Shown: piece by piece, positions 1-11,106 of the stretch
Position numbering within the stretch: the stretch's first letter is position 1
Layout of the letters: the number at the start of each line of letters is the position of its first letter
Origin: Cryptomeria japonica
Taxonomy: Eukaryota; Streptophyta; Pinopsida; Cupressales; Cupressaceae
Assembly (NCBI RefSeq): GCF_030272615.1
Contig: NC_081412.1
Coordinates: forward strand, 22,598,432 to 22,662,431
Length of the DNA: 64,000 bases
Direction: 5' to 3'
Notes under the pieces: generated by a model
Told to the model about the DNA's origin: nothing
Databases searched by the model: none
Seen by the model: the letters and a program-made list of their open reading frames with translations, nothing else
Translations under genes and position numbers: made by a program

Positions 1-161
1 TATTTGGTTCATTTTTGAAATGAGATCCAATCACATGACTTATTGTATCTATAGTATCAAATCTCCCTTTATCAATGTTCAGGGGTTTCAAAGAATATTC
101 TATTATTTTTGGCTCCACACTTTTGGTAACTTTCATGTTTGGGCATGTATGTGCCTTGGAA

Positions 162-976
162 CTAATAGGAATCTTGAAAGCATGGTTTGTGCTCATTCAC
201 AATTAATTTGTGAGCATTATTCACTTGTCTACATAGCTCAAGGACATTAAACTTATCTAAAGGATATCTTGGTAGCTTATTTGGTGCTATAGTGCATCCA
301 AATACCCTAATGCAAGTGAAAGTATTAAATTGAATGAAATAGATTCCAAACCTTTTATTCTCTGCAGTTACATCAACAAATAGCCTCTTTGCAAAGTCTC
401 CTTCCAATATGCTAATTATTGCAAACACAAAGACACCATTGACTCTCCTATAGTTTCTTCTACTCCTCTCTAGAGTCAATTGAGGGTGATGATTGTATAC
501 CCTTACATTAGGATCATTGAGTGAGTGTTTCTTCCTCAACCTTGTGTAAGTTGCTTGTGCAACAAGTAATAGACTAAATATGAATTTATATTAAATTTTG
601 GGTCAATCTTCACTTGGATCAGCTGCTCATGCAAATTTTCACTGGTCATTTTGCCCCAATCATTGTACTCCTTTCTAGAAACAATAGTTTTGATAAAGAG
701 GATAATCCATGGCTAAAATTCATTAGCAGCTAGGAGTTCAACTACCTTGGTTAGGAGGGTACCAAATCTCTAACATTCATATGTAATAGGCTCCAATGAA
801 TTATTATTTAGTTTCTCCAACAACCATATTCTTTTAGGCTTGTTTAACAATTGTTCATAAGATCTTTTATAATTTTTATAAAACTGTTCCCCATAAGCAA
901 CTGTAATGGCATAATGATCATGTGCAAGAATACCAAACACCTTTTCAATAGTATGAAGTGAAATATCTAATATCAC
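162..976 (-). pseudogene. Unrecognised broken ORF, downstream part
   Basis: I do not recognise this protein. Two open stretches on the minus strand look coding in composition: 976-770 (about 68 residues, beginning after a KPLQEV-like segment) and 539-162 (125 residues, with a conserved-looking LPRYPLDKFNVLELCRQ stretch near its end). They are in different frames, and the sequence between them has several stops, so the gene is dead. The upstream part of the same gene seems to lie at 2862-3159, beyond the LTR element at 997-2860. It may be an accessory ORF of an older retroelement or a decayed host gene; I cannot tell which. The two parts have no catalytic motif that I can name. Confidence 0.4.
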
Positions 977-996
977 CTCTTGTAGTGGTTTACATA

Positions 997-1167
997 TATT
1001 AGAATAATATCTTCTTATTCTGTTTGTTAATGGTCATAGTAGTGTAATTAGTTAGTTTCTAATTTCGTTTTCTATTATCTATTGTTTCTTTATGGAATCA
1101 TCGATCTTATGACTCTATAAATGATCTTTCGATCATTCATACAATCTATCCAATTACCTTTGTAATA
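997..1167 (+). repeat. 5' LTR of the TRIM-like element
   Basis: This is 171 bp matching 2690-2860. A TATA box (TATAAAT, 1116-1122) lies about 50 bp before the LTR end, the right place for a retroelement promoter. The termini are TATTA and TAATA. Confidence 0.8.
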
Positions 1168-1179
1168 TGGTATCACAGC
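1168..1179 (+). other. Primer binding site (initiator-Met tRNA type)
   Basis: TGGTATCACAGC directly follows the left LTR. It differs by one base from TGGTATCAGAGC, the usual copia site complementary to the 3' end of initiator tRNA-Met. Confidence 0.75.
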
Positions 1180-1899
1180 TTTAAGAGATTTTTTTCGAAT
1201 TTTTTTTAATCCTAATTTCCAATTAATGGAAATTTTCGAAATTATTCCAGTTATTGTTAAAAGCCCATCTAGGGTTTATCAGTATTTTTCCTCTTGGCTC
1301 CTATGACTACTTCGTGGGTCTGCTCCAGGGAATCTACCTCTACCCGCGTCTGTTCTTTTTCGCGACAGGATTCTCATTTTTTTGGGGCAGCTCGTTCTTC
1401 GTCCTGCGCGATTTCTTTTCACGCCTCTGTGCTGTTTGTGCAGTCGCGATTTTTTGCGACCCGTGGTTTTGATGCAATCCCGAGTTTTTTCGTTGGAGGT
1501 TATCGACTCTCGTGGTTCAGTGTGCAGGTGACACAATTTGTTTTCGCGTTCTGTTTTCTTTTGTGTATATCGTGTTTTTATGGTAGCTATTTTCTAGATT
1601 GTTTGGTGGCTTTTGTGGCTCTGTGCACGATTTGTAGATGATTATCGTGGGTTGTTTTTCGTAGGCATTTTTTTCGCTTCACCCTTTCTTTTCAGTGTTT
1701 TGTGGCTTCTAAATCTTGCGTGGACGTCTATAGTGCTAGTGGCGCGACTTCCATTTTATTTTCTTGTGTGGAGCTTTTTGTTCGCAATTTTTTGTGTGTT
1801 ATCTGTGCTTGCGACCTGGTGATTTTTATTTTCACACGGGGGTTCGTTTCTCTGTGCAATGGTGTTTGGGATTGCACGTTTTTTCTCGACTCCGTTTTG

Positions 1900-2490
1900 G
1901 GGTTTATATTTTTTCCTCAAAAAATATCAGTGGGTTTTATAATTTTAATCCTAAATTTTTTTATTTTGATGGGTTTATAATTTTGTCCCATAAAAAAATA
2001 TTTGTGGTTTTTTTTTTTAAAATAAAATTTTCCTTTAAAAAAAAATTCTAATGGGTTTTAATAATTTTTCCACAAAAGTTATTTTGTTGGGTTTTCATAA
2101 TTTTTTTCTCTTAAAAAATTTTGTGAGGGTTTTAATAATTTTTATCCTTAAAAAATTATGTTGCGTTTTATCGTTTTATCTTAAAAACAAAATTTTGTAT
2201 TCTCATTTGTGCCTTGGATTTTTGTCTATGGGATTTGATCAATTTAACACCTCAAAAATCGTATTGGGTTTTGATTTATTTTTCGCCTCAAAAATCGTGT
2301 CTAGTCGTATGTAATTCACGATGTTGGTGTGGGATTCTGGGTTTTGTCTGATTTTTTCCTCAAAAATCATAGGTTTATAGGTGTTCCTGTTTTAGTGTTT
2401 TTACCATTTTCTCCAAATAAATGATGCTTTGTAATCTTCAATTTCAGGGTTTGGCAATTTTTTCCTCAAAAGTCGTGGCTTCTTGCAGTC
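1900..2490 (+). repeat. Degenerate ~37-bp tandem repeat in leader
   Basis: A GGGTTTTAATAATTTTT..CTCAAAAA-type unit recurs with starts near 1932, 1970, 2052, 2088, 2126 and 2163, spaced about 36-38 bp or twice that. Related CCTCAAAAATCG blocks follow near 2290, 2360 and 2470. It lies in the untranslated leader of the TRIM-like element. Short ORFs through 1254-2314 are artefacts of this T-rich repeat. Confidence 0.55.
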
Positions 2491-2680
2491 TGTTTTGGGG
2501 CATCATGCTCATCTGCAAAAGTTTGTGGATGTTTTGTGTTTTTTAGAAGTTCTCTAGATTCTGGGAGGGTCAATGGCTGACTCATCTCAATGATAGGGTC
2601 AGTGGCAGACTTCATCGCAGGATTCTGAGAAGAAGGGTTGCCTTCTCTGTTTTTTCTTCATAGTTAGGACGATGACCATT

Positions 2681-2689
2681 AAGGGAGGG
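2681..2689 (+). other. Polypurine tract of the TRIM-like element
   Basis: AAGGGAGGG abuts the first base of the right LTR, as expected for the plus-strand primer. Confidence 0.7.
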
Positions 2690-2860
2690 TATTAGAATAA
2701 AATCTTCTTATTCTGTTTGTTAATGGTCATCTTAGTGTAATTAGTTAGTTTCTTATTTCGTCTTCTATTATCTATTGTTTCTTTATGGAAACATCAATCT
2801 TGTAACTCTATAAATGATCTTTCGATCATTCCTGTAATATATCCAATTGCCTCTGTAATA
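2690..2860 (+). repeat. 3' LTR of the TRIM-like element
   Basis: 171 bp, about 91% identical by hand count to the left LTR, with the same non-canonical TATTA/TAATA ends. Confidence 0.8.
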
Positions 2861-2861
2861 G

Positions 2862-3159
2862 TATACCCTTCTTTCATTTGCTTGTCAGATGCCATCACCA
2901 GGTCTGCGAACTACAAAGAGAACAAGAAACCAATAACTTGCACTAGCAAAGACCTTACTAGCGATGTGGCCCAATAACTTCTACCATTTGGTGTGGACAT
3001 CCTCTTCAAGAATACATCCAAGTCCACATGGCCTAGTCTAGTTTTGGTAATTTTCCTATCTATAGACATCAACTTTGTAGGAGGGAGGTAACCAAGAAAT
3101 TTGTACTTCATTGGAATAACTCTTTCTTGAGACATTAAACTTTCTCCATGAAAATACAC
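2862..3159 (-). pseudogene. Unrecognised broken ORF, upstream part
   Basis: An open minus-strand stretch from 3159 down to a TAG at 2911-2913, which continues in the same frame as MASDKQMKEG up to the LTR element boundary. The composition is protein-like (for example RLGHVDLDVFLKRM and SYWATSLVRSLL). Reading continues, with a one-base frame difference, on the far side of the LTR element at 976, so the TRIM-like insertion probably split this gene. The function is unknown. The 3060-3159 segment is also the start of dispersed repeat R1, so the ORF is probably part of a repeated element and not a single-copy gene. Confidence 0.4.
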
Positions 3160-5690
3160 TAAGTTAGGAGCACATTAAGATATGAAGAATCATTTCATTT
3201 CTCTTCCACTTTGTGCATTATTTTTAAAATCAATCTCTAATCTCCATCAAAGATCAAACCATGAACTAATTAAATCATGAGGCAAACACCATGTTTTTTT
3301 ATTAAATACCTATCAGGGATTGAGGATGAGACAACCTTGATTTCTTTATGGGAAATGAACATCTTGTCATACTTCAAGGATTAGGGGTAGTCTATCCCTG
3401 ATTTTCTTTTGGGAGTGAGTAGTAAGATATGTGTTGGGGATCAGGGATAGACCATCAACGAATCCATCTTGGAAGTAGGATTTGGCATCCCCAACACCCC
3501 ATGTATGAAGAGTTGAGATGTGCTGTGCGGGTCATAGTATTAGGGATAGACCATGGACTCAATATTGTTTGGGATCCTTACACCCTCAATGCCCTAGTGC
3601 TCGACAAGCCATGACTTATCGAGGATCGGGGATTGGGTATGAGTGATCATGTTCATTTGTAAATCCATTTTCCATGATTACCACTTTGGCTTGTTTTATC
3701 AGTAATTTAGACTGCCTTACATGATTAGGAACTTTGCATTCTTCCATTGATTCCCTTAAAAAAAGGTGGTTAGGGTGTATTAAAGCACATGAAAGGGTTT
3801 TTGGGGGACATTATAGCTCATTGGTGATTGATTTGGTGAATGAGAACATAGACTTAAGGGACCAATCTTTGAACACGTATGGTGTTTGTTGGGTTCACTT
3901 TGAGCGTGTTGTTTGACTTCCCATTTATTTTCACCAAACCCTCACCTTGCTTGAACTTAAATGGTTTATTGGAAAAACTACAACTTCCAAAACTACTAAG
4001 AAATGAGGCACACACATATGTGAGGATGGGTTGTGAAAAGCAACAACCCTAAAACGCTACTCTACCCTCTTTGGAATGATAGGGAAAGAAATCTTTGAGG
4101 CTACACCAAAAAATGAAGAAAAGACAAACAAGAATATTGCAAAAGCTCTCAAGATTATCCCAAACACAAGAACACAAGAAAAAACACAAAACAAAAATGA
4201 CAAAAGAAGAAAAAGAAATCAAAGAAAAGAAAAAACCCCTACCTTAACCCAAATACTCAAAAACCTTGAAGTCTGATGCACACAGATGATCACAAGATGA
4301 TTGAATTCAGTTGTGAGGATAACATGTGATTAGTTGGTCACAAAAGGATGCTCAAGAGGCTCAAGGATGTGAATGTGAAATGAGAAAATGGGCCCATAGT
4401 ATTCTTATTATAGGCAAAAAGGTAGCTGACATCATCTGGCATAGACATCATTAAATGGTGTTTGAGCATAGACCGATAAAAAAAAGGCCCTATTAGGGGT
4501 CAGGGGTTGGGGTTTTAGAGATCACACATCACTTTGTGATCTGCAAAACTCCAACCCCCGATTCCCAAAAGGGATAAAGTATCAAGGATTAGGGGCTAGA
4601 GAACTATGGTTCCAACTTGGAACCACATATCCCCAAAGCTTGAAACACCAGAGAGAAAAAATAAAAAGAGGTATTGCTAGGTTTTAGGGATTGAGGGGAA
4701 CAGTCTCCCTAGCCAATTTGGGAATCTATCATCCCCAAAGCCTAAAGCCTAAAAATAAAAGGAAGACAAGGGGGAAAAAATAGACAACAAAGGGGAACAT
4801 AACCAAACCAAGGCAAAAGAAAAGAAAAGAAAAAAAGGTTGGGGTCCCCACTTGCCCAACTAAGTAGGCAAGATGTGAGTTGTGATGTAGAACACCTTCT
4901 TTGTACACTACTCATAAAAATAATATTATCAAACATTAATTTCTAACAACATTCTATCTAAACTTAGTTTCTACTCATGAAATAAGCAATGCATATTTGT
5001 ACATAATTGAGGCCAATTATAAAAGGGAGAATGAAAGAATGAATGAACATTGCAACAACATTTTCTTGAATCACAAGACATTCTTTAAAGCATGTTCCTT
5101 GAAATGTTATGACTATTTTTTTTAAAGAAAGAATGAATATTTCAACAAGATTTTGTTGAATCACAAGACATTTTTGAGAATAACTCATCTTCCAATGAAA
5201 CTTTGAAAATTCCATTGGGACTAACATGTGCTAAATGAATAACAATGATTAATTTACTTTTGTATTTTTATTTAGGTTATACAAGTTTGTATTGTTATTT
5301 CTATGTCAGTTACTACAACATTAATAACAACAACATATAACATAGTACAATTATATGGATCCATATGATTTTACGTATTTTATGCTTGAAATCTACATCC
5401 CTCAAAAATTTCCTTAAAAAAAGCTGGACTTTTGATTTTGACAATTTGATAGCTGATCTTAAGGTTTTTATGTATTTGGAACATAACAATACTTTCTATT
5501 TTTCTCCAAAGTGTACCATTTGAAATTTGAAGATCAATCCTCTCAAAAAAAGGTAAAAAATTATAGATCTAGAGGTTTAATATCATGTTGGAGTTGATGA
5601 TTGAACCTCACAAGTCTTATAGATTATTTGTAACAAAAACATACTATCAAATAAGAGAGAAAAGTAACTAGTGAAGCTTGATAATTTTAT
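3060..5690 (+). repeat. Dispersed repeat R1, copy 1
   Basis: This matches, in the same order and orientation, 41370-41940, 43170-43297, 50993-51404 and 56461-57560, where copy 2 is split by insertions. Good anchors are the blocks near 3090, 4100, 4250, 4590, 4700 and 5400. A purine-rich stretch (4130-4230) and GGGGTCAGGGGTTGGGG (from 4495) are characteristic. No coding region is supported; the short ORFs inside do not recur between copies. It is likely a decayed retroelement body of unknown class. Confidence 0.65.
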
Positions 5691-6760
5691 TGATGCAATA
5701 GTGATAATTTTATTGTAGCATCATAAATTATACACCTTCGATTAGGGTGTCCAATTTTACGCTCTCCTAGCACTCATTTTAGTATTCCCCATCCTTGCAT
5801 GCTTTATAGGACCTTTATTAATTTAAATTAATATTTAATTCAATATTATGAGTCCTATTTCATTTTTATACATCAACACTTCAATATTTGGGCCCTTATT
5901 TTAAGTTGTGCCCTTTATCCTTTATTATTCCAATTCATTATGAGTCCTACCCCATTTCAAATCTCAAAACATGTTTCCCTCATCTAAACATTATGCATTT
6001 TTTATAAAAATACATTTTTGGCATTAAGATCCTATTATCTCTTATCCTTAAAAATTTGGGCCTAATTTGTCAGGATAGGGTCACTCTGACTAACCCTGTT
6101 CGATGCTTTTTGGCTAAAATTTTGAGAGGATAATGTGTTTACCTTGATCTATGCAAAAGTATCCCCGATGAAAAAATATGATAGTTCTAAGTCAACCTAA
6201 AAGTGATTTTACTTTGAGATCCCTTTATACTTAGGCATCATTCCTAATTCATTTCATCTCTCATTTTAATCTTATCTCTATGCTTTTACTTCAATTCAAG
6301 AGAATATATGAGTCTAGAAGGAGATAAAAGCTACATCAAGACATCTTCAACTATGTTCAATTATGATTTTATGTGATTTATCATGTTGTTGCATCAACAC
6401 ATGGAGGAATTATCCTAAGAAAATTACATCACTAATTGAAGGTATAATCAGTTCATTTAGTCATTCCAATTTCAAGCATTTCAATTTAGATCTAGTCTCT
6501 ACCCTCAAAAGGAATGCTTTACACTTCCGTTACATTTCATTTTCAATTTCAATTTAAGGGTTAATTCCAAACTCGGGGTTTGACTTAGGCAAATCCCTAT
6601 CCACAACACCATTTCTCTTCTTCTATGTGCGAGTGACAAGTTCAAAAGTAGTAAATATAGAATTAGGTAGAGTAGATAGGGACAATCAAATCCAACTTTT
6701 GCAGGCACAAAAAGAGGACACAATCACTCTGCACATCTCTGTTCGGTAAATTTATCGTGA
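5690..6760 (+). repeat. LTR-like fragment G1, AT-rich, no gene
   Basis: The end of this stretch (6555-6620, GGTTTGACTTAGGCAAATCC) matches 42610-42650, so it belongs to a repeated LTR-like family. I see no coding sequence in it, and its borders are not resolved. Confidence 0.4.
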
Positions 6761-8900
6761 AACTTTTGGGGTAGATTTTGAGCATCATTATAGTTCTAAA
6801 ATAGTTAATTTCGTTCTTATTTGTTATTCTGGGGACAAGGTCATCCAGAGCTCCATTATCCCACTTTTTTCAAGCTCAAATTTTGGTCACATGTTCTATC
6901 CATATTCCTCATCTTAGATCTGTACTTACATCTTCATATCAAATCTATGTGTATGCGGGAAAAGCGGGTCGATAGAACTCAATATGTGAAAATGTTCCAA
7001 AATACTTGTCCACACACACACACACAGGACTTCTTGGTGCAAGCTATGGAGTAATGAAGTATAACTCACCTTCCCAAGGTGGGTCCCATGGTTCTCTATC
7101 TTACAATGTCCCTCAAACCAATATTTTTGCTCTCAGATTACTGAGCAAAATGGTTTAGGGATGGCAAATGCAAGAACGAGGGATGCTTTGATAGATTTTT
7201 AGAATGAAATGCATCCTAAGCTATGCATGATCTTAGAAATGCAATAAACTAGATGATAAGATTGACAAGGTTAGTATGAGTACTATCCTAACATGATATA
7301 TTTAGTCTATGATTGAGCTAAATGATAAAGAAAATATTCTAAACATGCATATTTAGACTAATTCCTGATTTCAAAGAGGCTAAAATGATGAGCATAAAAA
7401 TGATATATGAAAGCTTGAATGTATTTGAGCATAAGTGTGATACTACAAATTTGGAGGATGATTTAAAATGGAGGAACGAGAGCTCTATTTATAGCAAAAA
7501 CAGGGCAATGGATGGTTAGGATTGAAAGAGTTGATCAAGGGTTGAGTTTGAAAGTTGGGGATCCATGTTTGCAATTTGCACCAATGAAATGGTGACAAAT
7601 GTCAACCTAGGGTTGGGTGAGAAAAGGGGTTGGAGGCATTAAATGCCTGAGAAGACCTTATGGTTATCTAGAGATAAGGGTTAAGCTTAAGTTAGGCTTA
7701 CCCATTGGATTAAGAGTTAATCCAAGGATAAACCTTTGTGCAAATGATTAAGAGATAATCATGGTCAAAGCATTAAAGGCCTGATGAGACCCTTGGGTTG
7801 GATAAAGGTTGAGCTAAAAGAAATTCTTTAACCATGTAAGAGGGTTTGAGTTAACCATTAATGGTTATTGAAGACTTTGGGGAATTAAGTGGTTGAAGAC
7901 TTGAAGCCTTTAATGGTTATCAAAGACTTTGAAGATTTGAGAAGTGACCTCCCTTTGCTTAGGAATGTGACAAAGTTTAGAAGATGGGTTAGGCTAATTA
8001 GAAATGATTAGAAGAATCTAGAAGAATTTAGGAAGGGGTTTAGGAAGCAAGTGGGAAATGTAGGAGAATGCAAGTGGATGGAGGGATAATAGGATTTAAT
8101 TGAATTTAATGAATTTCATTCAATTTGGTTGTAATTAAATAAATTAGATTTATTTAATTTAGGATAACTATTTAATTAAATTTGAATTTAATTAAAAGTG
8201 GATAGGGGGAATTTAATTGAATAAAATGATTTATTCATTAAATGGGTATAGTGAATTTAATTTAAATAAATTGAGTAATTTACTTAATTAAATAGAGGAA
8301 TGCGGGTAATTTAATTAAATTGGATTTAATTAAATAGAGAAATGAACATAAAATATTTATTTAGGAATATGGTCATTTTTATACATCTACACTATGATTA
8401 CCTTTTTATGTTAGGTAATATCAATTTTCATTTTTAAACCTAGATCTAGCTTTCGATTTTCGTCTTTACATTATCCATTTCAACTCAAATTAAGAGGAGT
8501 GGAATCTAATTAGTATTTAATCCTTTTCATACAATTGAGGTTGAATCTATTTATTTCATCCAGGCTCTTTAATATTAATGTTGCTTAGAAATAGATTATT
8601 TCCTTGTTTATGTAGCTAAACTAGTGAATCATATTTTGATAGATTACTTTTTGGTGACCTGACATATCTTATGCTTATTTCAGATTTTTCATTTTCAAAT
8701 CTGATTTGTATGCATTTCATTAATTCATATTTTTAATATCATTTCTGAAATATATCATTTATGCACTTACATTACATACATTTTAAGGTCTAGTTCACCA
8801 CAAATACATTTTGGTGAACCCAACCCTTCTTACACTTGCACATCTTCTAATTTTAAATATAATTTTGCAATATTTGGCTAAACATTTCTTTTGGCTACAA
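6760..8900 (-). repeat. Non-coding, LTR-like fragment in reverse
   Basis: No gene is seen. A minus-strand TATA box (TATAAATAG, 7485-7493) in the middle, purine-rich plus-strand sequence around it and the AT-rich 8100-8400 stretch suggest a reverse-oriented LTR fragment. A short CA run lies at 7012-7025. Confidence 0.3.
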
Positions 8901-8947
8901 CTTTATGGCATTGGGTATCTTTTTTTATTATAAATGCATATGGTTAA

Positions 8948-9927
8948 ATGGAGTTGTTATCTTTTTTTGCTAGTTCAATTTCAAGTTTTATTCAAGATGT
9001 TCGCTTTCATGCATATAATGATAATCTAGCTCTTCCTTTCATTCATAGCTATGATTTACCCTCTCCTAAAATTGGTCCCACCCATGAAGACATCTTGGTT
9101 CAAGAAGAGACTATTAACACTTCTTTCAAGAATCCTCCTGAGGACGAAGCTTTGAAAAATGATGTTCATCTTTCTCCTATAATGTACCTCACACATGTGG
9201 ACCATTTGGTGTAAGAGGACAATATTGTGGCTATCTCTCTCAATGATATATTACCTTCTTTTTCATTTCAATGACCTTCCCTCTAGAGATGAAACATTGA
9301 TGAGTTGTGCTTGTCCCTCTCCAATGTTTGTCTTACTCATGAGGATACCTTGGAGGAAGAGGACGATACCATTAAAAATTCCCATCATGACAATATTTTT
9401 TATATCCATCTCCTAACCAAGATCACTCTTCTTCAATTTATTCAATCCTTTCTCCAATACGAACAAGTGCACCATCTCCTACTAAAGAGATACTCTTGAA
9501 GGATGATTAGGGGCCATTGGAATTCACACCCTCTTTTTGTGACAAATATAAAACCTCAAAGGAGCCTAGTGTGTTGTTTATTCAATCTTCTAATATATTT
9601 CTAGATGTTGATTGGTTAAATCCAATTCAACCTAAGAGTGAATCCTCTCTTCTAGATATTTCAACACCTACATTTGATGATACACATGGATACAATGTAC
9701 ATGATTTAGGATGTGTGCAACAAAATTTTGATGCTCAACAGAAATCTACATTACACTTTTCCAAAGAGGGTCTAGGTTTCCAACCTCCTCCTTTGTCCAC
9801 ATCCCCTCCTCCTTTGTCTAGTGCATTTGTAAGGAAGTCAAGTAGCATAACAAATTCCACTAACCTTGAGAGGAGGGTAATGCAAAAACTTTTACAAATC
9901 ATTATAGAAGTTATAGAAACAACATAA
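8948..9927 (+). pseudogene. Broken gag-like ORF, first part
   Basis: Open stretches at 8948-9214 and 9517-9927 (136 residues), with frame changes and stops between them, read as a low-complexity, acidic, Ser/Pro-rich protein. A THEDxLVxEE-type motif occurs around 9085, 9195 and 9340, which suggests internal repeats. The downstream continuation at 10800-11040 contains a CKYHQIHDHST stretch like the zinc-binding end of some Ty3-type gag proteins. The two parts are separated by a reverse LTR-like insertion. Assignment to gag is an inference from that one motif; no capsid domain is recognised. All frames are interrupted, so no product is expected. Confidence 0.4.
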
Positions 9928-9934
9928 ATAACTA

Positions 9935-10795
9935 AAATATCGTGCATACGACAACACAACAACACAATGATTTACGTGGGGAAAACCCTTTTGGAGAAAA
10001 ACCCCACACTCCAAAAGTAACTCAATATATTATTAAATAATCAATAACAAATTACAATATACTTTCAGAGCAATCTCTTCATAGGAGTACCACTAATAAA
10101 AGACTCAAAGATAACTCAATAGCCTTAAGACTCTTACACACAACCTCTATTTCACGCACCTCATATATATGAGATACAATACAAAAAACTATCAAACGAC
10201 ATTACAAAACCATGGGCTAAACTTACCCAATAAAGTAGAGCTGAACTCATCTCCATTCTAGATGCCCTATGATGTGTCAAAACATACATCAAAATGTGTT
10301 CCTCCCTTTTACATCAAATTTGTGACCGATGCAAATTATATTTCCTATTTCAGGAGTCCAAACTTTTAGAGGCCATAACTTGTGAACTGTGTGTTCGATT
10401 GACGAACTGTTTGAAGCGCCAGAAAGCTTGCGAAGTGCTCTATCACCTCGTAAAATGATACTCCATTTACACCCATTTTCAAGGTGTTTTGGAGCCTCTA
10501 AAGTACTCAAAATTAATTTTAAGCCTTTCATTGCACTCTTTAGAAACAAAAAACTTTAATATCTTCAAAACTAGTTTTGATCTTGCGACAAAAAATTACT
10601 AGCATGCTTATCTAGCCAACTAGAAGCTTTATCAAGAATTTTGTACCATTTCGTGCTCAAACAAAAAATTACTGTAAATAGTAACCTCATGTAAATGGAA
10701 GGTTGAGACACCATTTTCCTAACAACATCCATGTCTTCTTTTTCTAACTTTTCATCACAACAAGAGAGTATATTGTATGAGATTATTAAAGCCAA
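9935..10795 (-). repeat. Reverse-oriented copia-type LTR fragment
   Basis: On the minus strand this holds the block GGGTTTTCCCCACGTAAATC (9971-9990), which resembles the block before the end of the other copia LTRs in the window. It interrupts the gag-like ORF. I could not fix the ends or find a target duplication. A 34-base part (about 10071-10105) recurs with one mismatch as filler in the 3' LTR at 18891-18925. Confidence 0.45.
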
Positions 10796-10799
10796 CTTG

Positions 10800-11101
10800 A
10801 TTACTCTACTTTTGAAGAATCAAAGAAATAATTGTAAACAAAATCAACAAAATCCTTCTCTTTGTAAGTATCATCAAATCCACGACCATTCCACCAATGA
10901 ATGACATGAGTTGGAGACTAAAATTCAACAATTCATTAATATTGGTATTATTCAACTACTAGATGACAATGAGTTGAAATCTTATCTTATTCCCTCTACA
11001 TAACATTTAAGTTCCTATTATGTTTCTCCTCACTATGTGGCATTGCTACCTTACCAAGTGGGGGTTCATTATCATTCATAGTGGTACAATTTGAGGTGCA
11101 A
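10800..11101 (+). pseudogene. Broken gag-like ORF, second part
   Basis: This is the continuation of the ORF from 9517-9927. It has a Cys/His arrangement CKYHQIHDHST followed by a mutated Cys position and an ELETKIQQF segment, as in zinc-knuckle-like ends of Ty3-type gag proteins. Stops interrupt it, and it is cut at 11106 by the copia insertion. Confidence 0.4.
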
Positions 11102-11106
11102 TAATA

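Larger units (their letters stand above)
997..2860 (+). mobile_element. TRIM-like non-autonomous LTR retroelement
   Basis: Two 171-bp direct repeats (997-1167 and 2690-2860) flank 1.5 kb with no pol. An initiator-Met-type PBS follows the left repeat and a purine tract abuts the right one. The flanking 5-mers are ACATA and GTATA, which differ by two transitions, so a decayed target duplication is possible. By hand count the LTRs differ at 15 of 171 positions. Both LTRs start TATTA and end TAATA instead of TG..CA. The internal region is a long T-rich leader, a short degenerate gag-like start near 2573 that hits a stop after about six codons, and then the PPT. It looks like a deletion derivative of a copia element. 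Confidence 0.8.

Noticed and set aside
1254-2314. Overlapping hydrophobic plus-strand ORFs resembling membrane proteins
   Set aside because: They come from the T-rich tandem repeat in the leader of the TRIM-like element; no frame is preferred and stops do not respect a common frame.
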